A DNA stretch of 64,000 bases, from NCBI GenBank assembly GCA_964509335.1, contig CAZDXB010000002.1, forward strand, positions 1 to 64,000, read 5' to 3'. The notes under the pieces were generated by a model that was not told where the DNA came from, did no database searches, and saw nothing but the letters and a program-made list of their open reading frames with translations. Made by a program: the position numbers and the translations under genes. The DNA is from CAZDXB01 sp964509335. GTDB lineage: Bacteria > Bacteroidota > Ignavibacteria > Kapaibacteriales > UBA2268. Each line of letters opens with the position of its first letter. Positions within the stretch are counted from its first letter, which is position 1. Shown piece by piece: positions 41,985 through 51,324 of this stretch.

Positions 41985-44900
41985 TTACTCTATGTGCAGG
42001 TCTAAGCACAAGCCTTGTAATTCTCTAATCAAAACGTTGAAAGATTCGGGTATGTTCGGGTCGGGCATATTTTCGCCTTTAACGATAGATTCGTACATCT
42101 TCGCCCGTCCTTGAACGTCGTCCGATTTCAGCGTAATCATTTCCTGAAGCGTATGAGCGGCGCCGTATGCCTCTAAAGCCCAAACCTCCATTTCTCCGAG
42201 TCTCTGACCGCCGAACTGCGCTTTGCCGCCTAAAGGCTGTTGCGTAATCAACGAATACGGTCCAATAGACCTTGCGTGTATCTTGTCCTCGACTAAGTGA
42301 GATAACTTAAGCATATATATAATGCCGATTGTTATCTTGTCGGAGAACGGTTCGCCCGACCTGCCGTCGTAAAGAACGCTCTTGCCGTCCTTAGGCAATC
42401 CGGCTTTCTCTAAATACTCGCTCACTTCTTCCCAAGAAGCTCCGTCAAATATCGGCGTGGCGTAATTCTTGCCTAAAGCTTTGCCAGCCCAACCAAGAGC
42501 AGTCTCGTATAATTGCCCCAAGTTCATTCTAGAAGGCACGCCCATTGGATTCAAAATTATATCTACCGGCGTTCCGTCGGGCAAAAACGGCATATCTTCT
42601 ATAGGCACTATATTTGACACGATACCTTTATTTCCGTGCCTACCAGCCATTTTATCGCCAACTTGCAACTTGCGCTTCTTCGCTATGTAAACTTTCGACA
42701 TCTGCAAAATGCCCGGCTGCAATTCGTCGCCCGATGTAATCTTGTTTCTTTCGGCTTTATAAGTAGCGATTATATCTTCTCTTTTCGCCAAATAAGCGCT
42801 TGTCATTCGGCGATATATTTTATTCTTATCTTCATTTTCGAAGGGGTCTTGAAGCGACGCTAAATCGGCGGGGACAAACTCTTTAGACTTATATTTGCTC
42901 AACATCTCTTCTTTGTCCAACTTCTTGCCGCTTCTAAACGCTTTCTTGCCTTCTCTATATTCCAAACCAAGTATCTTATCGCCGTCGATAAGATTTCCTA
43001 ATCTATCGATATACTCGGTATCAAGTTCCCTTAATTCATTCTTCTCATTCTTATTTAACCTATCTTGACGCTTTTGTTCTTCCATTTTGCTTCGCTTTCC
43101 GGAAGAAGCTACTCTTCTGGTGAACAACTTAGTGTTAATTACTACGCCCTTCAAGCCCGGAGGCGCTTTTAGAGATACGTCCTTTACATCACCCGCTTTG
43201 TCGCCAAATATAGCTCTCAACAACTTCTCTTCGGGAGTGGGGTCCGTCTCGCCTTTCGGCGTTATCTTTCCAATTAATATATCGCCCTCGTTCGCCTGAG
43301 CGCCCGTTCGAACTATGCCGTATTCGTCCAAATCCTTCGTCGCTTCTTCGCTCACATTCGGTATTTCGCGAGTGAACTCTTCCTCGCCGCGTTTTGTATC
43401 TCTCACCTGAAGCGTATATTCTTCTATATGAATCGAAGTGTAAACGTCCTCGGTTACCATTCTTTCGGAAACAATTATAGCGTCCTCGAAATTATAACCG
43501 CGCCAAGGCATAAACGCCACCAAAACGTTCTGCCCTAAAGCCAGCTCGCCTTTATCCGTGGCGGCGCCGTCGGCTATCGGCATACCTTTGGTAACTCTTT
43601 GCCCGCTCTTTACAATCGGTCTTTGATTGACGCAAGTGTCCTGATTCGTTCTAAAAAACTTCAACAAAGGATAAGTCGCCGACTTCTTATGAGTGAAATT
43701 CGTTAATTTCTCTTCCTCGTCGGTTATATCGTCGTATTTTATCTTTATATAATCGGCGCAAGCGTAATCTACCACTCCGTCAGCTTCAGCGTGAATTAAG
43801 GTTCTCGAGTCGCGAGAAACTCTAGCTTCCATTCCAGTGCCTACTATAGGAGATGTAGGTTTCAATAACGGAACGGCTTGCCTCTGCATATTAGAACCCA
43901 TAAGCGCCCTGTTAGCGTCGTCATGGTCCAAAAACGGAATAAGCGAAGCGGCAGCGCTAGTCAACTGATCGGTCGATATATCCACATATTGGATTTTTTC
44001 GGGAGTCGTTATCGCAAACTCCCCGGCTCTCCTGGCTCTTAATCTCTCGCCTACTATCTTTCCGTTGCCGTCGGTTGGAACGGTAGCGGGCGCTATTATA
44101 TACTTGTCCTCTTGGTCAGCCGACAAATACTCTATCTTGTCGGTTATCTTACTATCGACAACCTTTCTGTACGGAGTTTCAATAAATCCTAAATCATTGA
44201 TTTGAGCGTGAATAGCCAACGAAGATATCAAACCGATATTAGGTCCTTCGGGCGTTTCTATCGGACACAACCTGCCGTAATGAGTATAATGAACGTCGCG
44301 AACCTCGAAGCCCGCTCTCTCTCTCGTTAAGCCGCCGGGACCTAGCGCCGAAGTCCTTCTCTTGTGAGTTAACTCGGCCAGCGGATTCGTTTGATCCATA
44401 AACTGAGAAAGCTGGTTCGTGCCGAAAAATTGATTTATCACCGAACTAATCGTTCTGGCGTTAACCAACTCAGAAGGCGATATCTTCTCGCCGTCGTGAA
44501 TGCTCAGCTTCTCCTTTATCGTTCGAGCCATTCTCGCCAAACCAATATTAAACTGCGAAGCCAACTGCTCGCCGACGGTTTTAACCCTTCTATTGCCCAA
44601 ATGGTCAATGTCGTCGCCCCTTAACTTCTCGTCGTGAATCGTAATCAATCTTTTAATAATTGCCACGATATCTTCTACGGTCAATATTGACGTTTCGGGG
44701 TCAACATCGATTTTCAAATTTTCGTTAATTCTAAATCTTCCGACCTCGCCCAAATCGTACCTAGTCTCGTCGAAAAACAGCCTTTCGAGCAAGCCTTCCG
44801 CCGTCTCTACGTCGGGCGGATCGCTCGACCTCAACTGTCTATATATATATTCCAAAGCGTCCTCGCGGTGCTTCGAAGGGTCTTTGCTTAAAGTCTTCGA

Positions 44901-45815
44901 AATTACCGGCTCGTCTATCGGGTCTTCATATTTGTATACGCGTAAAGATACTATCTCAGAGTTCTTGAATTTCTCGTAAAGTTCTTCGTCAATAATCATA
45001 TCCCTTCCGGCTATAATCTCTCCGGTTGACATATCTATCACGTCCGAAGCTATCTTCCTGCCTATCAAATCTTCGTTCAAATCCTTAGGCTCAATATCCT
45101 CGGCTAACTCAAACAAATTGACGATCTCCTCGTCCGAAGAATATCCCAAAGCGCGCAACAAAGTAGTCGCCGGAAACTTCTTTCGTCTATCTATATAAGC
45201 GTATAGAACATCATGTATATCGGTAATGAATTCTATCCAAGAACCTCTGAAAGGAATAACCCTCGAACTGAATATCCTAGTCCCGTTCGGGTGCATAGCG
45301 TCGTCGAAGAAAACGCCCGGCGAACGATGCAACTGCGAAACAATAACCCTCTCGGCGCCGTTTATAACAAACGTGCCGCGACTGGTCATCGCCGGTATAT
45401 TGCCCAAATAAACTTCTTGGTCAACGGCGTCTATATAATCTTCAGAATCCTTATCGGCTTTGCTCGAAAGTCGCAGCTTCGCTTTCAAAGGCTTAGCGAA
45501 AGTTAATTCTCTTTCCCTACACTCTTCCTCGTTATATTTTGATTTTTCTATCGCGTACCCGACGAAATCCAGCTTGAACATCGTCGAAGGGTCCTCGATG
45601 GGAAAGTTGTTCAAAAATACTTTCTGCAATCCCTTCGGCTCTCGCTCTCCGGGAGGAACGTTTTCCTGCAAAAAATCCGCGTAGGCTTGCAACTGAACGT
45701 TCAGCAAGTCCACGTAATCCAACTGAGTGCGGGATTTTGCAAAATTAACCCGGTCTCTCAACCGAATTAAATTGTCTTTCTCTAAACTGACTTGATTCTG
45801 TATTTCATTTTTCAC
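41985..45815 (-). CDS. rpoB: RNA polymerase beta subunit
   Basis: This 1276-residue subunit has the rifampicin region FFGTNQLSQFMDQTNPLAEL and THKRRTSALGPGGLTRERAG, with the usual sensitive residues (Asp, His and Ser at the key sites). ETPEGPNIGLI follows, and KMAGRHGNKGIVS and GGKAQFGGQRLGEMEVWALE lie near the end. Length and inserts suit the Bacteroidota/Chlorobiota group. It has a 257-base leader that carries two hairpins, at 46029 and 45864. Confidence 0.98.
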   Translation of the reverse strand: MKNEIQNQVSLEKDNLIRLRDRVNFAKSRTQLDYVDLLNVQLQAYADFLQENVPPGEREPKGLQKVFLNNFPIEDPSTMFKLDFVGYAIEKSKYNEEECRERELTFAKPLKAKLRLSSKADKDSEDYIDAVDQEVYLGNIPAMTSRGTFVINGAERVIVSQLHRSPGVFFDDAMHPNGTRIFSSRVIPFRGSWIEFITDIHDVLYAYIDRRKKFPATTLLRALGYSSDEEIVNLFELAEDIEPKDLNEDLIGRKIASDVIDMSTGEIIAGRDMIIDEELYEKFKNSEIVSLRVYKYEDPIDEPVISKTLSKDPSKHREDALEYIYRQLRSSDPPDVETAEGLLERLFFDETRYDLGEVGRFRINENLKIDVDPETSILTVEDIVAIIKRLITIHDEKLRGDDIDHLGNRRVKTVGEQLASQFNIGLARMARTIKEKLSIHDGEKISPSELVNARTISSVINQFFGTNQLSQFMDQTNPLAELTHKRRTSALGPGGLTRERAGFEVRDVHYTHYGRLCPIETPEGPNIGLISSLAIHAQINDLGFIETPYRKVVDSKITDKIEYLSADQEDKYIIAPATVPTDGNGKIVGERLRARRAGEFAITTPEKIQYVDISTDQLTSAAASLIPFLDHDDANRALMGSNMQRQAVPLLKPTSPIVGTGMEARVSRDSRTLIHAEADGVVDYACADYIKIKYDDITDEEEKLTNFTHKKSATYPLLKFFRTNQDTCVNQRPIVKSGQRVTKGMPIADGAATDKGELALGQNVLVAFMPWRGYNFEDAIIVSERMVTEDVYTSIHIEEYTLQVRDTKRGEEEFTREIPNVSEEATKDLDEYGIVRTGAQANEGDILIGKITPKGETDPTPEEKLLRAIFGDKAGDVKDVSLKAPPGLKGVVINTKLFTRRVASSGKRSKMEEQKRQDRLNKNEKNELRELDTEYIDRLGNLIDGDKILGLEYREGKKAFRSGKKLDKEEMLSKYKSKEFVPADLASLQDPFENEDKNKIYRRMTSAYLAKREDIIATYKAERNKITSGDELQPGILQMSKVYIAKKRKLQVGDKMAGRHGNKGIVSNIVPIEDMPFLPDGTPVDIILNPMGVPSRMNLGQLYETALGWAGKALGKNYATPIFDGASWEEVSEYLEKAGLPKDGKSVLYDGRSGEPFSDKITIGIIYMLKLSHLVEDKIHARSIGPYSLITQQPLGGKAQFGGQRLGEMEVWALEAYGAAHTLQEMITLKSDDVQGRAKMYESIVKGENMPDPNIPESFNVLIRELQGLCLDLHIE

Positions 45816-45863
45816 GGGAAAGCCCCCATATATTATTTAATTTAATTATCTTCCAAAAAAAGA

Positions 45864-45918
45864 AGGACTTTTTGATATTCTCGATTCTAAAATCCCAATG
45901 AGAACATCAAAAAATCCT
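45864..45918 (-). terminator. Long hairpin with T tract in the rplL-rpoB leader (attenuator candidate)
   Basis: On the minus strand, 45900-45918 pairs with 45864-45882 over about 19 bases with two mismatches, around a 17-base loop, and is followed by TCTTTTTTTGG. This is a terminator-like structure only 48 bases before the rpoB start, so it would act as an attenuator that tunes polymerase synthesis. Confidence 0.6.
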
Positions 45919-46028
45919 ATTTTTATGTGTTTTTACCATAATTGCTTTCAATAAAACCGATTGTAAAAAGTACGCCGTAATAAACATATAACCTATCGCA
46001 AACCAACGCGCCCCCAACGCGAATCAAA

Positions 46029-46052
46029 GGAACCGTTCCTTAGAACGGCTCC
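46029..46052 (-). terminator. Terminator-like hairpin after rplL
   Basis: Ten-base arms (46029-46038 and 46043-46052), with one G-T pair, enclose a four-base loop and are followed by TTTGATT on the minus strand. It lies 20 bases past rplL. Partial termination here would set the ratio of ribosomal protein to polymerase, as in the rplL-rpoB gap of E. coli. Confidence 0.65.
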
Positions 46053-46072
46053 CTATTCGCAAAAACGTCAAT

Positions 46073-46453
46073 CTACTTAAGCGTAACTTTTGCTCCGGCT
46101 TCTTCTAGTTTCTTCTTGATGTCGTCGGCTTCGTCCTTCGCGCAAGCTTCCTTTATTACCTGCGGCGCGCCTTCGACAGTCTCCTTAGCTTCTTTTAGCC
46201 CTAAGCCGGTTATTTCGCGAATCGCTTTGATTACGTTTAGCTTCTTATCGCCAAACTCGGTTAATTCTACGTCAAATTCGGTTTTCTCTTCCTCTTTCTC
46301 TTCTCCGCCGGCTCCTTCGCCGCCGCCCGCCATCATTACGGGCGCCGCAGCCGATACTCCGAACTTTTCTTCTAACTGCTCTTTTAAATCGGCGGCTTCC
46401 GTTAAAGATAGATTAGAAATCTTCTCTACTAATTCATCTACTATTTCCGACAT
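46073..46453 (-). CDS. rplL: Ribosomal protein L7/L12
   Basis: This 126-residue stalk protein has an N-terminal dimer domain (VDELVEKISNLSLTEAADLK), an Ala/Gly/Glu-rich hinge, and the factor-binding domain with LNVIKAIREITGLGLKEAKE. Several copies bind L10 and recruit translation GTPases. It follows rplJ by 46 bases and precedes the hairpin at 46029. Confidence 0.98.
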   Translation of the reverse strand: MSEIVDELVEKISNLSLTEAADLKEQLEEKFGVSAAAPVMMAGGGEGAGGEEKEEEKTEFDVELTEFGDKKLNVIKAIREITGLGLKEAKETVEGAPQVIKEACAKDEADDIKKKLEEAGAKVTLK

Positions 46454-46499
46454 ATCAAATCTCCCTATAATCTTTAATTAATAATTGATTGCTAATTAA

Positions 46500-47030
46500 T
46501 TACGAGGCTTGCTTTTTCGCTACCTCTTCTACTAAATAAGCTAGGTCTCGCATTACGCCGTTGATCGCGCCTACGATTCCGCTTATCGGCGAATGAACGC
46601 TGCCGGCTATCGAACCCATTATATCTTCCTTGGTCGGCAACGCCGCTAACTTCTTCAAATCATCGCCGTCGTAATAACGGCCCTCTAAAATGCAGCACTT
46701 TAATTGCGGCTTTTCGTTTTCGTCAAACTCCTTCTTTATTATTTTCGCCGGCGCCACGGGGTCCTCGTAACAAAAAGCTAAGCCGGTCGGCAGCTTTAGC
46801 TTCTCGTCGGGTATAGTATCAATATTCGCCTCGTCCAAAGCTCTCTTTATAAGAGTGTTCTTGGCGACCTGATACTTAACCTCTTTCTCCTTAAACGCTC
46901 GGCGCATTCTTATAGCGTCTTCAACCGTCAAACCTTCAAAATTAATGAAATAGACGCTCGAAGTTTCCTCAAAACGTTCCGCTAATGCCGCCGCTATTTC
47001 CTTTTTCTTTTCGCGTGTTATCATATCCAA
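46500..47030 (-). CDS. rplJ: Ribosomal protein L10
   Basis: This 176-residue L10 has ITREKKKEIAAALAERFEE, GLTVEDAIRMRRAFKEKEV, KNTLIKRALDEANI, and a helical C-terminus that binds L12 dimers. The start may be Met 1 or Met 3. The 99 bases upstream contain a small hairpin (TGGCTT paired with AAGCCA), which could be part of an L10-binding leader, but no full leader was recognised. Confidence 0.96.
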   Translation of the reverse strand: MDMITREKKKEIAAALAERFEETSSVYFINFEGLTVEDAIRMRRAFKEKEVKYQVAKNTLIKRALDEANIDTIPDEKLKLPTGLAFCYEDPVAPAKIIKKEFDENEKPQLKCCILEGRYYDGDDLKKLAALPTKEDIMGSIAGSVHSPISGIVGAINGVMRDLAYLVEEVAKKQAS

Positions 47031-47129
47031 CCGTCATTGTTTAAAACTTTAATTAATCATAGAAATAATCCGTAATTTGGCTTTAGAAGCAATAAGCCAT
47101 ATTATATATATGAGTGCGTAATATCAAAT

Positions 47130-47831
47130 TTATTCCGTCGCCTTAATTGTTTGCTCGTTTATCCAAACGCTGGGTCCCATAGTGGAACTAAAATTGACGC
47201 TGTTTATATACTTCCCCTTCGCCGCTGAAGGTTTCGCTTGAAGTATGCTTACGTAAAAGGTCTTTACGTTATCGGCGAGCTTATTTTCGTCAAAAGAACA
47301 TTTGCCCACGGCGGCGTGGATATTGCCGATCTTATCGACTCTATACTCTATCTTTCCGGCTTTTACTTCTTTTACGGCTTGCTCCAATTCGAAAGTTACA
47401 GTGCCGCTCTTGGGGTTCGGCATCAAGCCTCTTGGACCTAAAACTCTACCTAATTTGCCAACCTGCCCCATAACGTCTGGGGTAGCTATTACTACGTCAA
47501 AATCAAGCCAACCGCCCTTTATCTTCTCGACGTATTCTTCCAAACCCGCGTAATCAGCGCCGGCGTCCAGAGCCTCTTGGTCCTTCGGCGGCTTGGCTAA
47601 AACCAAAGCCGTGATTTTTTTGCCCGTTCCGTGAGGCAAAGATACCGTTCCGCGAACCAATTGGTCGGCTTTCCTCGGATCAACGCCCAAATTCATCGCT
47701 ATTTCGAACGATTCGTCAAAATTAGCCGTGGCGTTCTCTTTAACGATTTTTACCCCTTCTCTGAAAGGATATTTTTCGCCTTTTTCGTATTTCTTTTCTA
47801 ATTCTGAATATCTTTTGCTAGCTTTTCTCAT
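47130..47831 (-). CDS. rplA: Ribosomal protein L1
   Basis: This 233-residue L1 has ATANFDESFEIAMNLGVDPR, GTVSLPHGTGK, GRVLGPRGLMPNPKSGTVT and a C-terminal SSTMGPSVWINEQTI. L1 forms the mobile stalk that guides tRNA out of the E site and often represses its own operon. It follows rplK by 40 bases. Confidence 0.97.
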   Translation of the reverse strand: MRKASKRYSELEKKYEKGEKYPFREGVKIVKENATANFDESFEIAMNLGVDPRKADQLVRGTVSLPHGTGKKITALVLAKPPKDQEALDAGADYAGLEEYVEKIKGGWLDFDVVIATPDVMGQVGKLGRVLGPRGLMPNPKSGTVTFELEQAVKEVKAGKIEYRVDKIGNIHAAVGKCSFDENKLADNVKTFYVSILQAKPSAAKGKYINSVNFSSTMGPSVWINEQTIKATE

Positions 47832-47871
47832 AACTTATCAACTTAATATTTAAACTTAACACAAACTGAAT

Positions 47872-48294
47872 TTATTCAACTACTATGCCCATACTGCGAG
47901 CGGTACCCTTAATCATCTCCACGCCGGATTCTATCGTGTCGCAATTCAAATCCTCCATCTTCATCTTTACGATTTCCTCGCACTGAGCCACCGTTACTTT
48001 GCCCACCTTAACGCTTTGGGGAACCGCCGAACCGCCGTCCAACTTAGCCGCTTTCATTAAAAGCGAAGAAGCCGGAGGAGATTTTACTTCGAATTTAAAA
48101 GATTTATCCTTGAAAAAAGTAACCACAACCGGCAACAAATAGCCTTTTTGCTTTTGTGTTTGCGCGTTAAACTTCTTAACGAACTCCATACCGTTTAATC
48201 CGCGCTGACCGAAAGCCGGTCCCACGGGCGGAGCCATCGACGCCTCGCCCGCCATCAGCTGCAACTTAAATTCTCCCGCTACTTTCTTAGCCAT
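47872..48294 (-). CDS. rplK: Ribosomal protein L11
   Basis: This 140-residue L11 has KLQLMAGEASMAPPVGPAFG and QRGLNGMEFVKKFNAQT, plus the rRNA-binding C-terminal domain ending GTARSMGIVVE. L11 with L10/L12 forms the factor-binding base and is the site of thiopeptide action. It is 30 bases after nusG. Confidence 0.97.
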   Translation of the reverse strand: MAKKVAGEFKLQLMAGEASMAPPVGPAFGQRGLNGMEFVKKFNAQTQKQKGYLLPVVVTFFKDKSFKFEVKSPPASSLLMKAAKLDGGSAVPQSVKVGKVTVAQCEEIVKMKMEDLNCDTIESGVEMIKGTARSMGIVVE

Positions 48295-48324
48295 TTTAAT
48301 CTATACTCCTTATTGCCACAAATT

Positions 48325-48906
48325 TTAACGATTTTCTACTTCAACCTGACCGAAGTCAAGTTCTACGGGCGTTTTCCGCCCTAATATTCCAACCTCGACT
48401 TTCAGCTTCTGCTTCTCGTTGTTAACTTCCTTCACAGTGCCTCTGAAAGTCGAAAACGGTCCGTCTATCACCTTCACCGGGTCGCCTATCTCAAAGCTGG
48501 TTTCAATTGTCGCTACGCTCTTTCTTTCCTCTACCCTACCGATTATCCTTTCAATCTCGTGCTCCCTTAAAGGAACCGCTCGGGTTTTTGTTCCAACAAA
48601 GCTGACAACAGAAGGCAAACTCTGAATAACGTCCTTTAGCTTCTTGGTAAGGTCAATCTTCAAAACGATATAGCCGGGCAAAAAATTCTTTATCTTAGTC
48701 CTTCTCTTGCCGCCTCTTACCTCGAAAACCGTCTCTCTTGGTATAATTATCTCAGGCGCTTTGTCCTTCATTCCCAAACGCTCTAACTCAGTCTCGATAC
48801 TCAGCTTTACCTTCTCCTCGTGTCCGGTGAAAGTCCTAAGCACATACCACTTATACTTATCGTTGCTATCTTCTGCTTTATTTTCTAACTCAACCATATC
48901 GTTCAT
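48325..48906 (-). CDS. nusG: Transcription elongation factor NusG
   Basis: This 193-residue NusG has the NGN domain (KWYVLRTFTGHEEKVKLSIE, FLPGYIVLKIDL, VSFVGTKT) and a C-terminal KOW domain (GDPVKVIDGPFSTFRGTVKE). About 18 acidic residues precede the domain. It couples RNA polymerase to S10 and to Rho. It follows secE by six bases. Confidence 0.97.
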   Translation of the reverse strand: MNDMVELENKAEDSNDKYKWYVLRTFTGHEEKVKLSIETELERLGMKDKAPEIIIPRETVFEVRGGKRRTKIKNFLPGYIVLKIDLTKKLKDVIQSLPSVVSFVGTKTRAVPLREHEIERIIGRVEERKSVATIETSFEIGDPVKVIDGPFSTFRGTVKEVNNEKQKLKVEVGILGRKTPVELDFGQVEVENR

Positions 48907-48912
48907 TCGCCG

Positions 48913-49101
48913 TTACATTGAATAATACCAACCGACTATCGTATTCATAACCAAATCGATTATATAAACAAAACCCGTTATTATCAAGGTAGTTACAATA
49001 ACGACATTGGTTGACTCCTTCAACTGTTCTCTCTTGGGCCAAGAGACCTTCTTCATCTCCTTGACCACCTCGTTAACATAATTTTTTAGTTTAGCAATCA
49101 T
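48913..49101 (-). CDS. secE: Preprotein translocase subunit SecE
   Basis: This 62-residue protein has an amphipathic helix (YVNEVVKEMKKVSWPKREQL, with the conserved VSWP) and one transmembrane segment (VVIVTTLIITGFVYIIDLV). It clamps SecY, encoded at 22311. It starts 29 bases after tRNA-Trp and precedes nusG, the usual order. Confidence 0.96.
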   Translation of the reverse strand: MIAKLKNYVNEVVKEMKKVSWPKREQLKESTNVVIVTTLIITGFVYIIDLVMNTIVGWYYSM

Positions 49102-49130
49102 AAAATCCTTCGCCTTAGTTCAAACTTTCG

Positions 49131-49203
49131 CAGGGGCGGCAGGGCTCGAACCCGCAGCCTACGGTTTTGGAGACCGTCGCTCTTCCAGTTGAGCTACGCC
49201 CCT
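49131..49203 (-). tRNA. tRNA-Trp (CCA)
   Basis: The 73-base cloverleaf starts AGGGGCG on the minus strand, with anticodon CCA in the loop CTCCAAA. The CCA end is not encoded. It is five bases from tRNA-Thr, without the tuf gene that many bacteria have between these two. Confidence 0.96.
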
Positions 49204-49208
49204 AATAG

Positions 49209-49280
<72 letters not shown>

Positions 49281-49289
49281 CTTCACAAG

Positions 49290-49361
49290 AGCGGGAAACG
49301 GGGCTCGAACCCGCGACCCTCAGCTTGGGAAGCTGACGCTCTACCGCTGAGCTATTCCCGC
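49290..49361 (-). tRNA. tRNA-Gly (CCC)
   Basis: A 72-base cloverleaf starting GCGGGAA, with anticodon loop TTCCCAA, so the anticodon is CCC. It resembles the TCC glycine tRNA 107 bases upstream and probably arose by duplication. Confidence 0.93.
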
Positions 49362-49467
49362 AAAAAAGAAAAAAAACAGCTACGCTCAAATTTCCTTCTT
49401 TGCGGGATTTCCGCTTTTTCTAACGCTTTTTGAGCCAGCCGCTTAATCCTACTTCTTCTTTGCCGCG

Positions 49468-49540
49468 AGCGGGAGACGAGACTCGAACCCGCGACCCTCA
49501 GCTTGGAAGGCTGATGCTCTACCAACTGAGCTACTCCCGC
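49468..49540 (-). tRNA. tRNA-Gly (TCC)
   Basis: A 73-base cloverleaf starting GCGGGAG, with anticodon loop CTTCCAA, so the anticodon is TCC. A 106-base spacer without a gene separates it from tRNA-Gly (CCC). Confidence 0.95.
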
Positions 49541-49546
49541 TTTCCG

Positions 49547-49629
49547 TGGGCAGGGAAGGATTCGAACCTCCGAAGGCATTAGCCAGCAGATTTACAGTCT
49601 GCCCCGTTTGACCGCTTCGGTACCTACCC
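49547..49629 (-). tRNA. tRNA-Tyr (GTA)
   Basis: An 83-base class II tRNA with a long variable arm, starting GGGTAGG, with anticodon GTA in the loop CTGTAAA. It is the first gene of the tRNA-secE-nusG-rpl operon, about ten bases after the predicted transcript start. Confidence 0.95.
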
Positions 49630-49647
49630 GTTATTTATCAGAGCTTA

Positions 49648-49679
49648 CAAATATATTAAATTCTTTCCGAAACATCAAA
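49648..49679 (-). promoter_or_regulatory. Bacteroidota-type promoter of the tRNA-secE-nusG-rpl-rpo operon
   Basis: TTTG (49676-49679) is followed after 20 bases by TATATTTG (49648-49655) on the minus strand, a complete match to the TTTG/TAnnTTTG promoter. The following TAAGCTCTG is shared with the str promoter. The rest of the 49630-49862 gap is AT-rich and should also hold the promoter of the divergent reductase gene. Confidence 0.78.
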
Positions 49680-49862
49680 AATTTTTTCATTTTTTTTACT
49701 TTTTTTAGCGCTAACTTCAAAACTCGCTTCTACCGCGTTTCCCATTACTTTCAATCTGTCTCTCTACTCCCGTTTTTAAAAGAATTTTTTCAAAATCTTT
49801 TGCTTTTGAAGCCAAATTAATATAGTTTAGAAGACTTTTAAAAAATTATTCTATTTCAAACT

Positions 49863-50663
49863 ATGGAAAAAACTGTTTACAACGCTACGGTTCTCGGTAA
49901 AATATTGCTAACGCCCGACTTAATGGTTCTTCGAGTTCACACCGACGAACCCAGAGACGAGTTCGAAGCCGGGCAATACACTCATATCGGCGCGCTCGCC
50001 TCCGAACCAAGGTCGGACAACTCCGTTGAACCGGTCGAAAAGTTGCCCGGTAACTACTTAATAAAACGTCCTTACTCTATCGCTTCCGCTAACAAAGAAA
50101 CGCGGAACTTTGAATTCTATATAAGCCAAGTAAAATCCGGTCAACTGACCCCGCGTCTTTTCAATCTTCCGCAAGGCGCGAAAATGTGGGTTGACGAACA
50201 TATTCTCGGCGTATTTCAATTGAACGACGTCCCCGAGAACCGCAACATCGTTATGGCCGCCACCGGAACGGGACTGGCTCCCTATATCAGCTTCCTTCGC
50301 TCCCATTTGACCGACAGAAAAAACTCAAAGCTGGTTGTCTTCCACGGAGCCGCTTACCCCTGGGACCTCGGCTATTACAGCGAACTGCAATTCCTCGACA
50401 AATCTTTCGACAACTTCTATTATATGCCGACTCTACTTAAAGCCGACGAGACTTGGAACGGACTCGAAGGATTCATCGAAAAACACTTGGAAAAAGGAAT
50501 ACTAGAAGAGAATGCCGACGTCGAAGTCAATCCCGACAAAACCCATTTCTTCTTATGCGGTAATCCCAAAATGGTCGATTCTGTTACCGGATTTCTGAAC
50601 ACAAAAAACTACGAAAAGCATAGCAAAGACAAACCCGGAGCCTTACACGTTGAAGAATACTAA
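49863..50663 (+). CDS. fpr: Ferredoxin/flavodoxin-NADP reductase
   Basis: This 266-residue flavoenzyme moves electrons between NADPH and ferredoxin or flavodoxin. It has RPYSIAS at 69-75 for FAD binding, AATGTGLAPY at 132-141 for the NADP ribose, VFHGAA, FFLCGNPKMV near the C-terminus, and the final Tyr after LHVEE that stacks on the flavin. The layout is that of the bacterial Fpr subclass. In an anaerobe with hydrogenase genes it would help balance reduced ferredoxin. The downstream lipoprotein gene begins ten bases after its stop. Confidence 0.88.
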   Translation: MEKTVYNATVLGKILLTPDLMVLRVHTDEPRDEFEAGQYTHIGALASEPRSDNSVEPVEKLPGNYLIKRPYSIASANKETRNFEFYISQVKSGQLTPRLFNLPQGAKMWVDEHILGVFQLNDVPENRNIVMAATGTGLAPYISFLRSHLTDRKNSKLVVFHGAAYPWDLGYYSELQFLDKSFDNFYYMPTLLKADETWNGLEGFIEKHLEKGILEENADVEVNPDKTHFFLCGNPKMVDSVTGFLNTKNYEKHSKDKPGALHVEEY

Positions 50664-50673
50664 GAACAAACTT

Positions 50674-51303
50674 ATGAATACATCGCTCAAATATAAATTT
50701 ATAACCGTAGCGCTAATCTTAACATTCCTTAGCGGATGCATTATCGTCAAACGCGACGAACCGTCCGACGTAGCAAAACCAATCGACATCGCAAGCCCCA
50801 AACCGACAATTCCAATGTCGGAAAAAATCGCCCGGTCGGAAAGCGGCGATATGATAGCCTTCCTGCCGAAAGATTGGTTCTTCGTCGATTTGGACGACAA
50901 AACCCCGAGCGGCGTCTTCGCCGTAGCCGTCAATCCCAGCTACACATTAAGCGCAGTATTCTCGGAAGTCAAATCCGGACCGAACGTCAAAAAACTCGTT
51001 AAAAAGGAAGGACTAATAGGACTTGCGAGGTCCTCGCTCGCCGTCAAACGCAAAAAAACCAGCGGCGCAGTCGAGCAAGTCGGAAAATTCACCGAAATCA
51101 ATATGGGGACGCTTTCGTTCTGCAAATACAAATACGTCAATCCGTCGTATCCACTGCCGGCAAGCTCCGCCGTATTCATCTCTTTGCTCGACCGACACTA
51201 CGAATTCGCCTTAATCCCGATGGAACGCGTCGGCAAACAAACGCCCTCGCAAAACGAAATGGACGAAATCTTCCGCTCAATACTCGCCACAATACAATAT
51301 TAA
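50674..51303 (+). CDS. Lipoprotein of unknown function
   Basis: The start is set at the ATG at 50674; a TTG at 50650 would overlap the reductase gene. The product of 209 residues has a signal peptide with lipobox (LTFLSGC), then a Pro-rich linker and a globular region (FLPKDWFFVDLDDKTPSG, VNPSYTLSAVFSEVKSG). The sequence of strands and the term SGDMIAFLPKDW recall proteins that carry a domain for stress-like envelope responses, but I recognise no family. It follows the reductase on the same strand by ten bases. Confidence 0.7.
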   Translation: MNTSLKYKFITVALILTFLSGCIIVKRDEPSDVAKPIDIASPKPTIPMSEKIARSESGDMIAFLPKDWFFVDLDDKTPSGVFAVAVNPSYTLSAVFSEVKSGPNVKKLVKKEGLIGLARSSLAVKRKKTSGAVEQVGKFTEINMGTLSFCKYKYVNPSYPLPASSAVFISLLDRHYEFALIPMERVGKQTPSQNEMDEIFRSILATIQY

Positions 51304-51324
51304 GCGCCGCATGAAATTTTTCGC

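Noticed and set aside
47031..47129. L10 leader RNA before rplJ
   Set aside because: Only a six-base hairpin is seen in the 99 bases; the known leader needs more helices. It is noted in the rplJ entry but not called as a feature.
49362..49467. A hidden tRNA or small gene between the two glycine tRNAs
   Set aside because: No cloverleaf folds, and the open frame there has no start context. A long T run near 49375 lacks a proper hairpin for a terminator.
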